NCBI RefSeq assembly: GCF_018866245.1 | Contig: NZ_CP076458.1 | Coordinates: 744,001 to 808,000, forward strand | DNA: 64,000 bases | Reading direction: 5' to 3' | Source: Novisyntrophococcus fermenticellae | GTDB taxonomy: Bacteria; Bacillota; Clostridia; Lachnospirales; Lachnospiraceae | Shown here: piece after piece, positions 44,229-54,448 of the stretch | How positions within the stretch are numbered: the first letter of the stretch is position 1 | How the letters are laid out: each line of letters starts with the position of its first letter | Program-made: the position numbers and the translations under genes | Notes under the pieces: generated by a model | Told to the model about the DNA's origin: nothing | Seen by the model: only the letters and a program-made list of their open reading frames with translations | The model's database searches: none

Positions 44229-45080
44229 GTGTACATTATCAGAAAGGTAATCCTTACATTGACAGAAAATGAAAAATACCAAATCATCAAAAAGCTTGTT
44301 GATACTAACGGTAACAAACAGACAGCAGCCTTAAAAATAGGATGTACTTTAAGACATATCAACAGGCTTATTAATGGCTATAAAAAATTAGGGAAAGCAT
44401 TCTTTGTTCATGGTAACCATGCTCACAAGCCTGCTACTACCATTCCGGATGAAACAAAGCTTCTCATCCTTAATCTATACAAGACAAAATACTTTGAAGC
44501 TAACCTTACTCATTACCAGGAACTTCTTTCTGAGGTGGAAAACATCAATGTCTCAATCAGTACCATTTCCTCCATCCTTCGAAAAGAATACATTCTCTCT
44601 CCCAAAGCTCATCGCTCTACAAAAAAGAAAGTAAAAAAGGAATTGAAGGCATTGAAATCCAAGGCAAAAACTAAAAAACAGCAGATTGCCATACAGTCTT
44701 CCATACTGGAGCTTGAAGAAGCTCATCCACGTCATCCCAGGGCAGCTTTCTTTGGTGAAATGATTCAGATGGATGCCTCTGAATTTATCTGGTTTGGCGA
44801 TACAAAAGCTCATCTGCACATTGCTGTCGATGATTCCACAGGAACCCTTGTAGGTGCCTGGTTCGACACCCAGGAGACTCTGAATGGTTATTACAACGTT
44901 CTGAGCCAAATACTTACTGATTATGGGATCCCTTATCAATTTTTTACGGATAATCGCACCGTATTTGAATACAAATGCAAAGCAGAGACCGATGTAGAAA
45001 AAGATACTTTCACTCAGTTTGGATATGCCTGCAAACAGCTTGGAATTAACATTCGTACTTCAAGTGTTCCCCAATCAAAA
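44229..45080 (+). pseudogene. IS1202-like transposase, N-terminal part
   Basis: Begins VILTLTENEKYQIIKKLVDT with a helix-turn-helix (KQTAALKIGCTLRHINRLI), then the rve/DDE core FFGEMIQMDASEFIWFG (first Asp) and YQFFTDNRTVFEYK (second Asp). It ends at SSVPQSK where the serine-recombinase element is inserted. The remaining part with the catalytic Glu is at 48305-48849. Confidence 0.88.
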
Positions 45081-45133
45081 GATTAGTGGTCATACTATAC
45101 TCCTTCCGTACATTGAAACACCATTTTTAAGTT

Positions 45134-47140
45134 TCATCCTTCCGATTTAAATATCAGGTCTTTATCATTAGCCCAAATCACCTCCCCACAATACATCCCT
45201 TTTCTAACGCGTTTTACTAATGATCCCGTCGAGATTCCTAGCTGTTCTGCTTTTTCTTTTGTAGGTATATATCCCAGCGACAGGTACTTTTCCCTTTTAT
45301 TCTGGATCCCATAGTCTTTCATGATCCTCTGTACAATCCTTGAATCAAACAGGCAGCCTTTACCGCTCCTTAAACCTTTGGCGTTTAGCTGTTCCGCCAA
45401 TTCCTTAGAGGTATACTCGCTGCCTTCCTTGCGGAGAAAGTCAATCACTTCATCTGTTGTGGTCCACAGTTTATATGACGGAAGGGCGTTCGATACTTCC
45501 ACGGTATCGGTGGTTCCTCCTCGGTAGCGTATTTGTATGATGGTTGTATCAGTACCTTTTTTAATTGTTACATCCTCAATCAGATAACGTATAATCCGTT
45601 TCTTATCCTCTGCCGGCAGCTCAGGATTATCCCATATTTTATGGAAGTTTTCAGCCAGCCCAGAGACTTTTGCTTCCAATTCCCTATCTGGCGGCGTCTG
45701 GTTCTTTTTAATTCATCCTCATACTGCTTTTCTGTATCCAGTAATTGTGCCAGTCTCAGATTCCATGCTGACTCAAGTTCAAGGGAGACGAGCCTGTTGT
45801 CAGGATCAACGTTCATGTAACGGCGCCTGGCGATGTCTGCCTCATACCGTGCTTTTTCTACCTGCAGCTGGAAAAATCTGCTCTGCTCGCCTTTGCGGCG
45901 GTTCACTTCCTTCTGTACTTCAACCGATTTTTCTATGGCTTCTGGTGTCAGCTTCGCTTTTACAATCTCCGATATCAATTCATCGATATTTTCCCCTGCA
46001 ATGCTCTGGCATACTTTTTTCCCCTGACTCCACACTGCGCCGCTGACACATATAAACGGGAGCCTGCCTTACTATAAAGCCTTTTTGCTTCTGTTTGTAA
46101 CGTATGCTCATACGGCTTCCGCATTTTCCACAGAGCACGATACCCTGTAAGAGGGCGGACCCTTCACGTGGCGGTGTTTTCTTATCTTTAACCGCCCAGG
46201 CCTGTGTGTTTTCTTGAAGTATCCTCTCATTCCTTTCATAATCCTCATAACTTATGTAAGCGTCATGGTGGTCCTTCAGGAATACATGCCAGTCCTCCCT
46301 TTTTGCAGGACGGCTCTTCTTTCCGTCTTTGGTCCATACCGTCTGGTTCTCCCCGTAGTGGTACACGCCCGCATAGGTGGGGTTATGGAGCGTATCCAAC
46401 ACCCTGCTGTTTGCAAGGTTCATCCAGACGACCTCTCCCTTTCGGAAACCCTTGTGTATCCGATGTGGGAATTTATAACCTTTTTTCTTATAGTAGTCTA
46501 CCATTCCATGTGCGGTCCCGACAATACAAAACGTTCGGAAGAACAGCTCTATAGCCTCGCGTATCTGTATGTCATCATCTTTGATGATGCGCCCACATTC
46601 ATCATACAGATATCCAATTGGCAGGGGTTTCCTCAGTTCGCCGCGTTTTGCTTTGTTAAGCAGCCCACCTCTCATCCGCTCCTGCAGAAAGTGAAGCTCT
46701 GCTTCGCTCATCGTGCCCTTCAGCCCGAGCAGCAGACGGTCATTGAAGTCATTCGGGTCATATACACCATCCGCATCGATCAGAAGAGTATCTGTCATCG
46801 CACAATACTCTATCAGCCGGCTCCAGTCGCTGGAACTGCGGGACAGCCTGGACGCTTCAATGCAGGCTACGGCACCGGCCATCCCATTTGCCACGTCTGC
46901 GACAAGTTTCTGGAAACCATCGCGGTTTTCTGCTGTTTTTGCTGAATGGCCAAGATCACAGTCAACAACCTCGATCAGTGACTGGTCCCATCCAAGTGAT
47001 GTAAGCTTTTCACGGAGTGCATACTGGCGGATCGTGCTTTCCGTATTCTCCTGTACCTGCCGCAGCGTTGATTGTCTGATGTACAGATATGCAGTTTTGG
47101 ACAGATGCCGTCCCTCGATTTTCTGATTAATCCCTTTCAT
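45134..47140 (-). pseudogene. Large serine recombinase, two frameshifts
   Basis: The N-terminal resolvase domain is intact (KTAYLYIRQSTLRQVQENTE with the catalytic Ser, IEASRLSRSSSDW, GLKGTMSEAELHFL). The recombinase domain (GYLYDECGRI) and zinc ribbon (VLCGKCGSRMSIRYK) follow. Frames break near a six-base T run (46015-46020) and a five-base T run (45705-45709) on the plus strand; joining the frames gives about 665 aa. It should catalyse integration and excision of its element. Confidence 0.88.
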
Positions 47141-47143
47141 TTC

Positions 47144-47392
47144 TTATCCTCCTATAAGCGTTGCGAGAAGAAGTACAAGATCATCCCTTTCGTCCCCTTC
47201 ATCCATGCGCACCGACAATCGCATGGGGTTTCTATCCGAAGCCTTATCGCCCATCTGCAGCCAGATGGCCCAGCAGAACATTCCCTGTGCAAGCAGTACT
47301 GTAATACCCGAAATCCGTTCCGGTTTTTGCATACATCCACTGGTAAAGAATTCCCGGTATTCTTCATATATCCCAAGTCCTGTTTCCAGCAC
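47144..47392 (-). CDS. Small accessory protein of the serine-recombinase element
   Basis: An 82-aa frame, MLETGLGIYEEYREFF...ISGITVLLAQGMFCWAIWL. No family recognised. It is packed between the helix-turn-helix gene and the recombinase (3 bases before it), so it is probably a conserved part of the element. Confidence 0.55.
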   Translation of the reverse strand: MLETGLGIYEEYREFFTSGCMQKPERISGITVLLAQGMFCWAIWLQMGDKASDRNPMRLSVRMDEGDERDDLVLLLATLIGG

Positions 47393-47409
47393 AGGAAAGG
47401 CAGCCGCAT

Positions 47410-47862
47410 TCAGCGGCTGCCCATGTGTTTTTTTGACAGATATCTCTCCACGGTGCGGTTATGCACACGGATTCCCGTACTCTCCTTCATCCGGTTATTA
47501 ATCTCCCGTGTGGATGCGCCAGGATGCTCCACCTGATAACGGTCAATGAAATCCCTTCCCTTATCAGTAAGTTTGTGCGCGCCTTTAGGGCCGGTTTTCT
47601 TTGGGACAAGGGCCTGCAGCCCACCCGCCTCATAGGCAGACCGCGTATTATAAAAGGACTCCCTGGATAGTCCGTACTGCCGGGATGCCTGGGTGACCGT
47701 GCATTCGCCGGATCCAACACTCCGTAGCATCTCATATTTGACCTGGATCAGATCATGGGAATCGAAAAAAATCCCACTGCTGAAATGCAGGGCAGTGACG
47801 CCCGCGTGGTTTGGATTATAGGTTCCATTCTCTTTTAATACATCGTTTTTACCCATTAGCAT
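47410..47862 (-). CDS. Helix-turn-helix protein of the serine-recombinase element
   Basis: A 150-aa protein with a transposase-type helix-turn-helix (TVTQASRQYGLSRESFYNTRSAY) and a second winged part (HPGASTREINNRMKESTGIRVHNRTVERYL). It is probably a DNA-binding regulator or orientation factor for the element. GACATAATTG-type repeats upstream could be its sites. Confidence 0.7.
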   Translation of the reverse strand: MLMGKNDVLKENGTYNPNHAGVTALHFSSGIFFDSHDLIQVKYEMLRSVGSGECTVTQASRQYGLSRESFYNTRSAYEAGGLQALVPKKTGPKGAHKLTDKGRDFIDRYQVEHPGASTREINNRMKESTGIRVHNRTVERYLSKKHMGSR

Positions 47863-47879
47863 AGCCCTCCTGATAATCT

Positions 47880-48000
47880 AATTATGTCATGTCCAGCATT
47901 GATTGTCAATGAATAAATGTCTTAAATTCACATAAAACCCACTTATATATAGAAATATTTTATGTTTTAGACATAATTGTATTTACACTTTGACATAATT
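47880..48000. promoter_or_regulatory. Repeated GACATAATTG sites in the serine-recombinase element
   Basis: GACATAATTG occurs at about 47970 and 47991 in the same direction, and an inverted relative (TAATTATGTC) near 47880. They lie between the DUF5372-like and helix-turn-helix genes and may be operator or recombinase sites. Confidence 0.35.
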
Positions 48001-48253
48001 GGATTGACAGTTTTTCTTCTGTCATAAGGAGGGTTTCCTTCAGGCACGCAAGATCTTCATACCTGAAGTCAGCCCGTCCGTTTGAGATGGATACAAAGGG
48101 GTCTGGTGGAAGATAGTCCGTCCATGACGTGAGAATAAGGCAGGTATCGCCGTTTTCATCAAAAGAAAGCAGTCTGTCTTCGCCCCAGCAAGACCTGCGT
48201 TCAACAAGTTTGAATTCTTTCCCCTTCAGCGGTGAAAAGGGATGCGTGATTAT
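47960..48253 (-). CDS. DUF5372-like protein, start unclear
   Basis: On the minus strand the frame reads ITHPFSPLKGKEFKLVERRS, then CWGEDRLLSFDENGDTCLIL, SWTDYLPPDPFVSISNGRADF and ends TIMSKT. This matches the DUF5372 pattern (ITHPFHPL-G---L...SWTD---PDPF). No ATG, GTG or TTG precedes ITHPF in frame, so the start is left at an ATA near 48253. It is the first gene of the serine-recombinase element. Confidence 0.6.
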   Translation of the reverse strand: MITHPFSPLKGKEFKLVERRSCWGEDRLLSFDENGDTCLILTSWTDYLPPDPFVSISNGRADFRYEDLACLKETLLMTEEKLSIQLCQSVNTIMSKT

Positions 48254-48304
48254 AAAAGTTCCTCGATTGTCTGATAAAGCTGCATTTGAAAACCTTTTCC
48301 AAAG

Positions 48305-48849
48305 GGCGGGTCGAAAGAATGAATGGCACTCTTCAATCCCGCCTGCCGGTAGAGCTGCGTTTAAATGGTATTACTTCCATTGAGGAAGCCAACAAATTTC
48401 TAAACTCCTACATAAAGAAATTTAATAAACGTTTCGCTTTACCAGTTGATAGTACCAAATCTGTGTTTGAAACGCAACCCAATTCGAACAAAATCAACTT
48501 AACACTGGCAGTTCTATCTTCAAGAAAGATAGATAATGGGAGCTGTTTAAAATATCATAAGGATTATTATCTTCCAGTCGATGCACATGGCCATGCTGTG
48601 TACCACCGCAAAGGTACGTCTGCGATGGTTATAAAGGCTTTTAATGATGAACTCTACTGTTGTATAGGTGAACAGGTATATGCCCTTGAAAAGCTTCCTG
48701 AGCACCATCTTGTATCAAGAGCCTTTGACCTTGCAGATCTTCCACAAAAGCCAAAGGAAAAATATATACCGCCCATGTCTCATCCTTGGAAAAAAGCATC
48801 TTTTGATAAATACATAAAAAAACAAAAACATCGAAAAGATGTTGCATAA
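48305..48849 (+). pseudogene. IS1202-like transposase, C-terminal part
   Basis: Continues in frame GRVERMNGTLQSRLPVELRL, containing the third catalytic residue (Glu of VER), and runs to a basic tail at 48849. Together with 44229-45080 it makes a transposase of about 465 aa. It is separated by the serine-recombinase element. Confidence 0.85.
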
Positions 48850-48915
48850 TACAAAGCACCATTTATTTGGTGCTAATGTTTGAAATTTTTTAGGACATTT
48901 TCAAAAACGGTTGAC

Positions 48916-48944
48916 AGCATCTGAAGTAATTTTTTATAATGCAT
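48916..48944. repeat. 29-bp target duplication, right copy
   Basis: Identical to 44106-44134. It marks the right boundary of the IS1202-like element; the IS110 5' end resumes after it. Confidence 0.85.
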
Positions 48945-49455
48945 GGTTGTTATCCTTTCTGGCAGGCATCCATTTCCCAAAGGTGGATACACAGCCTAGC
49001 GGCTTATACAGGTATAGCCTGAGGCTTCCCAACCAGCCAAAACATAAATCACCACCGAATGGATTGACAGACTTAATGAGAGGTTTGGCCAGCCGAAGCT
49101 GGTTCCCAAGGAGGATCCGTCAATAATCCTGCCCCGATGATTATACCTCAATGTTCTGCCTGGTGCACTATGGAAGCCGCAGACATAATATTTTTTTAAC
49201 CATAACCTTTGATGGAGGGAGAACCTACTCCTGCAGTTATTGATTAGATTGGATTTTGAAACTATTACCTTGTAGTCCTTATCAACTACACCATTATTAT
49301 GATCTCTCGGAATTTTGATTGATCATGCCAGCACTGCTGGCAACAGGACATTGAAAAGTGAATATTATCCAAAATGAAATAAATAGTGAAAAAAGAGTAT
49401 GAGAAATAGACATAACTGTCGCTATGCCTGAAAAATTTGTTATAATAAAAACGGA
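48945..49455. other. Displaced IS110 non-coding end plus unexplained sequence
   Basis: From 48945 to roughly 49170 the sequence should be the IS110 5' non-coding end (candidate bridge-RNA region), now 4.8 kb from its transposase. From 49170 to 49455 no gene is seen; it is AT-rich with no clear feature. Confidence 0.5.
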
Positions 49456-50679
49456 TTATGCTGCTTGTAGAATCAACTTTCGCAGGGCGGATTCAAAAGG
49501 CATATCCCAGGCATCCAGATGTTGCAACATCAGGATGTGATAGAGGCGGCAGTACCACATCTTAGTTGAGCGGTGTCTGCCGTCTTCTAATTTAAAGTCT
49601 AATTTCTCACGTTTATTCGAACGTTCTGCAGAAGTTCTTGCATGATACTCAAGTTTCCATTCATCAGAGTCACGAGGTGGAATATTAAACAGTCTTGGAT
49701 TATCCTTCATTGCCACATGTATGGTTCTTCCATATTTAGAATCAGAGCAGGGGTGTTCACAGGAACAGCTATATTTTCTGCTGGCTAAAGGGCATCTGAA
49801 TTTCACACGATATTTTGAAGGCTCAGAGCCATCATGGTTCATACGTCTGCCTTCTCTGCATACAGGAACCCCATCTTTGCCAATGGTGAAGTCGTCCTTG
49901 TAAGGCAGCTTCACGCCACCTTTACCATTCAGATCAATAAAAGGTGTGATACGTGCCCGTCTGAAATACTCATAGTAAGGCATTGCATCGTGTGCAGAAT
50001 CCAGAAGCATCTTTGTGATAGTAAAGTCAGGAAGAAAACTCTTCATTCTGAAGAAGTTAAGCAAAAATCCGTGTGAATCATGCTTTGAAGCTGGATTAAG
50101 CAATGGAAAAACTGGCAGATCGCTTTCTGAAGCGACGAGCATGTAAAGGTCATAGCCGTGGTAAGAACAATCTCTGGATGAGTCCCAACCGATATCGCAA
50201 TCAGGCTGAGAAAAATATCTGTCACATTTGCAGTCAGGAATGCCTTTAGAAGCACAGCTGCAGACACGATGTTTACGCTCTCTGTGAGATGTTACGACAG
50301 GAGTTCCGTCGCCAGCCAGGGCAAGTGATTGGGTATCAATAAGCCCTTTGGAAACAGACTGATATAGGAATTCTTTTTGATAAAGGATGAAAAGAGAACC
50401 ATATGGTTGATCCTTGATGTCAAAGGCAGTGTTCTCTAATTGTGGAAGTAGTTGTTCCACTTTGACCTTTTCAACAGAATCAGCTTTGGTACCTTTTGTC
50501 TTAGGTTTCTTTACCTTCGCCTTGAGAGGATGTATATGCGGAGAAAGATGATTATCATCGGAATCCCATAAGCGATTTAGGAAATCATAAAAGGTGCCAA
50601 CACCAGGAGTGTCACCGAATTCAAAGCCTCCAATCGAAAAATATGTGCCGCCCGCAAGCGAACGGTACTTATTGATCAA
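49456..50679 (-). pseudogene. DDE transposase, N-terminally truncated
   Basis: The 407-aa frame has FGDTPGVGTFYDFLNRLW, ALAGDGTPVVTS (first Asp), TKMLLDSAHDAMPYYEY (second Asp), cysteine-rich CKCDRYFSQPDCDIGW and YHARTSAERSNKREK (Glu). It resembles IS4/IS1182-type transposases. The N-terminal part is missing; the open frame runs on to about 50735 without homology, where the serine-recombinase remnant begins. Confidence 0.8.
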
Positions 50680-50807
50680 TAGGCGCGAAGCGCCGCATTT
50701 TTCGAGTAAACTGTCAAGTGTTTTTTGACAAAAAAGTGGGGGGTTTTAATAAAAAAGGGATCTGAAAGCCTTGAATTTACTGGCTTAGAGATTCCGAGAG
50801 ATTATTT

Positions 50808-50921
50808 GTATTGTGGGGAGGTGATTTGGGCTAATGATAAAGACCTGATATTTAAATCGGAAGGATGAAACTTAAAAATGGTGTTTCAATGTACGGAAGG
50901 AGTATAGTATGACCACTAATC
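50808..50921 (+). repeat. Second copy of the serine-recombinase element end
   Basis: These 114 bases are the exact reverse complement of 45081-45194. They encode the recombinase C-terminus YCGEVIWANDKDLIFKSEG and the element end. The rest of this copy is missing, cut off on the left near 50750. The right edge joins another DDE integrase after its TPTQK codons. Confidence 0.85.
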
Positions 50922-51699
50922 TTTCTGGGTCGGGGTATAAGGCCTGCAGTAGCTGATCACAGAACCGATCCGTGCGGCCAGAAGCTCCATCTGCCGGTTT
51001 TTGTAGGCGGCGCCATTATCGAAGTTGAATACCTTTGGCCGTCCATACTTGGACACTGCCGATTTCATGACGGACATCAGGTTGACGAAGGTATCGTTGA
51101 AGAACACATCGGCACCGAGGATGAAGCGGCTGGCATCGTCAATCAGTGCGATCACGTAGACACGGTGTTTTTTCCGTCGTCGGTCTTCAGATAAGGACTC
51201 GAACTGGAGTCGCCGCACCACACTTCATTGATATGAGGCCTTTCGTAGCGGCGCATATCCTGATTGCCGGTCAGGCGTTCCTGAAGGACGAGCTGGTTGA
51301 TGAAACGGCATACCGTGGATTCAGAAAGCTGCCCGGAACGGATGCTGCCGTTATCCTGCAGCTGCTGATAGATGGTGGCTGCGGACATCCGGGGATAACG
51401 GTGCTTGAGATAAGAGATCTGTTCCTTCAGATCCTCATTGATTTTTCGGCTGACTCCACAGTCAGAGCGTCCGGAGGGAATCAGGCATCAAAACCGGATT
51501 TGCGGTAGGCCAGATACCATTTTTCCAGAGTTCCGGGGGAATAATGCCGGAGAGAACCATCCGGAGCCTTGATCCCCTTTGCCGAAGCGGTACGAAAGAA
51601 AGCACTCAGGGATTCGTAGTCTTCCTGGGTACCTGTAATGAGTGGTGCAATCGCAGAATAACGCATCAGAGCGACTGCCTGTTTCTTTTCCTGTTCCAT
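50922..51699 (-). pseudogene. DDE integrase of a DUF6431-type element, broken
   Basis: From 51699: MEQEKKQAVALMRYSAIAPL with a helix-turn-helix, then in other frames SAATIYQQLQDNGSI and YVIALIDDASRFILG...VFNFDNGAAYKN. Frameshifts lie near 51480 and 51190. The gene ends at YTPTQK where the serine-recombinase remnant is joined; the KGKIER-type catalytic Glu segment is missing. Confidence 0.8.
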
Positions 51700-51763
51700 A
51701 AGTCAGGCCTCCTTGTTGTTTTTCCTTTATTATAAGTGTCGAGAGGTCTGCTGTCGGGTAAGG

Positions 51764-52285
51764 CTATGTGGTATAGGAAAAAAGCCGGTTGCTCCTCCGA
51801 TGGATCTGCATGAACTGTGATGAATAATGTGAGAAGCAGGAGAATACCAGAGCGGTCAGAGGAAAAAGGGGGATTCTGAGAGACCTCAGTTTTTCCCGCC
51901 AGTACCGCCGGTAGTTTCGGAGTACAGACTTGACATTGTTTTCATCAACAGAGAGATGATTGCGGCAGATTTCGCAGCTGCCGTTTCCAGCCTCGTAATC
52001 GTTGTAGATGCGCTGCTGGTCAGCAAGGGAAATCTGGGAATAAGGGACTATGGAGGACAAAAGGAGTGCGTGGGTCGTTCCGCACTCGGAACATCTGACC
52101 CGGCAGATGCGAAGGCAGACCGCCCCCTCTTCCTTTTTCACGGAACGATTGTAGTAACCGTGAACCGTGAGGCATGCGGAGTGCCCGCAGAAACAGGTCA
52201 GCTGATGAAGCTGGACATCATTTATAACAGAATCATAAAAGGATTGAGAAATCTGATTGCAATCACTGACGAATAAGGTTATCAT
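51764..52285 (-). CDS. DUF6431-like zinc-finger protein of an IS
   Basis: A 173-aa protein from MITLFVSD. It has CFCGHSACLTVHGYYNRSVK and VRCSECGTTHALL, four cysteines in a zinc-finger arrangement, then a helical part. A similar gene at 56339 stands in the same position before another DDE integrase. Such pairs form an insertion element in Clostridia. Upstream, AGCAGGCC/GGCCTGCT makes a hairpin near 52327-52364. Confidence 0.7.
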   Translation of the reverse strand: MITLFVSDCNQISQSFYDSVINDVQLHQLTCFCGHSACLTVHGYYNRSVKKEEGAVCLRICRVRCSECGTTHALLLSSIVPYSQISLADQQRIYNDYEAGNGSCEICRNHLSVDENNVKSVLRNYRRYWREKLRSLRIPLFPLTALVFSCFSHYSSQFMQIHRRSNRLFSYTT

Positions 52286-52545
52286 AGTATTGTGAATGGA
52301 CACAGGTTTACCTGTGTATATGAGCAGTAGCAGGCCGGGCTTTTCGAGGGTGAGGCCTGCTATTTCTATGTGACAAGCATTATCATAACACAAGAGGCAC
52401 GGCATAAGGCAATCTGATGTAAAATCCATCAGAATTATTTATGCTGTGCCCCTTTTTAATTTGGGTGAATGAGGTATGGTTTGGAACCAGATAAAATGCG
52501 GGATAACAGTGTATTAAGTTTATTGAATCCTATCTTAAGAATGGA

Positions 52546-53499
52546 ATGGTTGATTGGACACCAGCATATCCAACGGCGGAGTTTCCTATTAAATCGGAAC
52601 AGCTTATAGAATCTTTCAATTCATATCTGATGGAGCTTAAAAACCGAGAACTTAAGCCTAATACTGTTGATGGGTATAGACGCTTTATTTATTATTTTAT
52701 AGAATATCTTGAAAATCACGGGTATACATCGCTGTCAGATATGGAAAATGGTGCTGTTGTTGCTTTCATTTCAGTCATATGCACTGAGCGCTATCAACCA
52801 ACCAGTCTTGGCGCACACTTGCCTGGGCTCAAGAGATTTCTGGATATGCATGACGAAACCAGAAAATTTCTCTGCGAGTTACCAGGACATTTACCAAAAA
52901 AACGTGATATCCTACAGATCTATTCCGATGAAGAATACCACCAGGTTGTTGCGCACCTTGACAACTCTGATAATCTCTCTTTCAGAAATAAGGCAATTAC
53001 CATCATTGCACTGGAAACGGGCATGCGTGCAGTCGATATCTGTAACCTGAAGCTTTCAAATATCAACTGGGAACACGATTATATTCATATCATTCAGCAA
53101 AAGACAGAACGTGTACATAATATACCACTTTCTGAAACAATCGGGAATGCCTTGGCTGATTATCTGCTTAATGAAAGACCAGCCTCAGAGTCGGACTTTG
53201 TATTCTTGAGAAATAATGTACCATTTTCCCCACTCATGAGCCATGCGGGAATAAAAAACGTTCTTTTCAATGTGTTGAATGATGCAGATATAGAATCTAA
53301 GGGACGGATATATGGTTCAAGGATAACAAGACACAGTACTGCATCAAGAATGCTCAGAAATGGAGTTCCACTTCCTGTGATTTCTGAGGCGCTTGGACAC
53401 GGAAACCCGAATAGTGTGATGATATATATCACCACAGATGATGCGAAGCTGGCTGAGTGTACACTCCCTCTTCCGAAAGGGGGGAGGCACAATGGATAG
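52546..53499 (+). CDS. RIT tyrosine recombinase A
   Basis: A 317-aa tyrosine recombinase: SAM-like N-terminal core-binding domain (FNSYLMELKNRELKPNTVDGY), catalytic Arg in ALETGMRAVDICNL, ITRHSTASRML, LGHGNPNSVMIYITTDD with the nucleophile Tyr. First gene of the trio; its end overlaps the next gene. Confidence 0.88.
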   Translation: MVDWTPAYPTAEFPIKSEQLIESFNSYLMELKNRELKPNTVDGYRRFIYYFIEYLENHGYTSLSDMENGAVVAFISVICTERYQPTSLGAHLPGLKRFLDMHDETRKFLCELPGHLPKKRDILQIYSDEEYHQVVAHLDNSDNLSFRNKAITIIALETGMRAVDICNLKLSNINWEHDYIHIIQQKTERVHNIPLSETIGNALADYLLNERPASESDFVFLRNNVPFSPLMSHAGIKNVLFNVLNDADIESKGRIYGSRITRHSTASRMLRNGVPLPVISEALGHGNPNSVMIYITTDDAKLAECTLPLPKGGRHNG

Positions 53500-54448
53500 C
53501 AATAAAAGGATTCGTCAGTTGGCTGACGATTTTATCGTATATAAGAAATCATTAGGGTATGTTTATGATTCACCTCAGCGTTTGCTAAACAGATATGTTG
53601 ATTACGTCGAACAGGTAAGTCCTAATATTATTTATCCTGAAAAGTATGTAACAGATAAATATCTTGGCAGTCTTTCTGGGGCTCCGGGCACTTTATACGG
53701 TATGATAAGTACCTTGCGTGAATTCAGCAACTATCTTTTTATCCATGGTTATGAAAAAGTATATGTAATTCCGCCTAAAACAGCTAGTCAACCGGTTCCA
53801 GAGGCACCTTATTTTTTCACGGAGGATGAGATATCTGCTTTTTTTGAGAAGCTTGATGAAGTTGACGTTCATGCCAGCTTTAAGGGTAGGGAAATTGTTC
53901 TCCCTGCTATTTTTAGACTTCTCTATTGCTGTGGGCTCAGATGCAAGGAAGCAAGAACTCTTGAATGTGACAACGTACATTCAGATGAGCGCTATATGGA
54001 TGTGCGGCAGTCTAAAGGACCTAAAAGTCGGCGTATATTCATCAGTCAGGAATTAGCAAACTATCTTAATGAATATAATGCCAAAATAAGTTTACTGTTT
54101 CCGGATAGAAAGTATTATTTTCCACATCTGGATAGCTACTATAGTAGTGGAATGATATCAAAAAACTTCAGAAGATTTTGGAAAAAGGCATATCCTGATT
54201 TCCGTATAACAACCCGTCCCAGAGCATATGATTTCCGACATCATCTGGTGTGGGCAAATCTGAACAGATGGGCGGCAGAAGGTATTGATATCAATGTCAT
54301 GCTTGCCTATCTCATGCGGTATATGGGGCATCAAAATATAAGCGAAACTCTGTACTACTTCCGATTTGTCCCCGAATTCTTTCCCACCTTCAGAGAGATG
54401 TCAAAATCTCTTGAAGATATACTTCCAGAGGTGCCGGATGAAAAATAA
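53492..54448 (+). CDS. RIT tyrosine recombinase B
   Basis: ATG 53492 has GGGGGGAGG upstream. The 318-aa product has LLYCCGLRCKEARTLECDNV (Arg), YDFRHHLVWANLNRW (HxxR-type) and YMGHQNISETLYYFRF (Tyr). It overlaps gene A by 8 bases and gene C by 11. Confidence 0.88.
   Translation: MDSNKRIRQLADDFIVYKKSLGYVYDSPQRLLNRYVDYVEQVSPNIIYPEKYVTDKYLGSLSGAPGTLYGMISTLREFSNYLFIHGYEKVYVIPPKTASQPVPEAPYFFTEDEISAFFEKLDEVDVHASFKGREIVLPAIFRLLYCCGLRCKEARTLECDNVHSDERYMDVRQSKGPKSRRIFISQELANYLNEYNAKISLLFPDRKYYFPHLDSYYSSGMISKNFRRFWKKAYPDFRITTRPRAYDFRHHLVWANLNRWAAEGIDINVMLAYLMRYMGHQNISETLYYFRFVPEFFPTFREMSKSLEDILPEVPDEK

Larger units (their letters stand above)
45081..48304 (-). mobile_element. Serine-recombinase transposon inserted in the IS1202-like transposase
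   Basis: The left part of the transposase ends ...CAATCAAAAG and the right part resumes GGCGGGTCGAAAGAATG; removing the insert restores Q-S-K-G-R-V-E-R-M in frame. The insert carries four minus-strand genes: DUF5372-like, helix-turn-helix, a small gene and a large serine recombinase. About 114 bp of its recombinase end is repeated exactly at 50808-50921, joined to another transposase at the same codon context. Confidence 0.82.
44135..48915 (+). mobile_element. IS1202-like (ISNCY) element, itself interrupted
   Basis: It is bounded by the 29-bp direct repeats. The ends form an imperfect inverted repeat sharing AATGTC-TA (44151-44158, and on the minus strand near 48896). It carries one transposase gene split by a serine-recombinase element (45081-48304). 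A hairpin AGCACC/GGTGCT near 48855-48873 may terminate its transcript. Confidence 0.8.

Noticed and set aside
30010..49330. Short shared sequence CTCTCGGAATT-TGATTGAT near 30014 and 49303
   Set aside because: About 20 bases only, with different flanks; it may be IS-end debris but no element could be defined.
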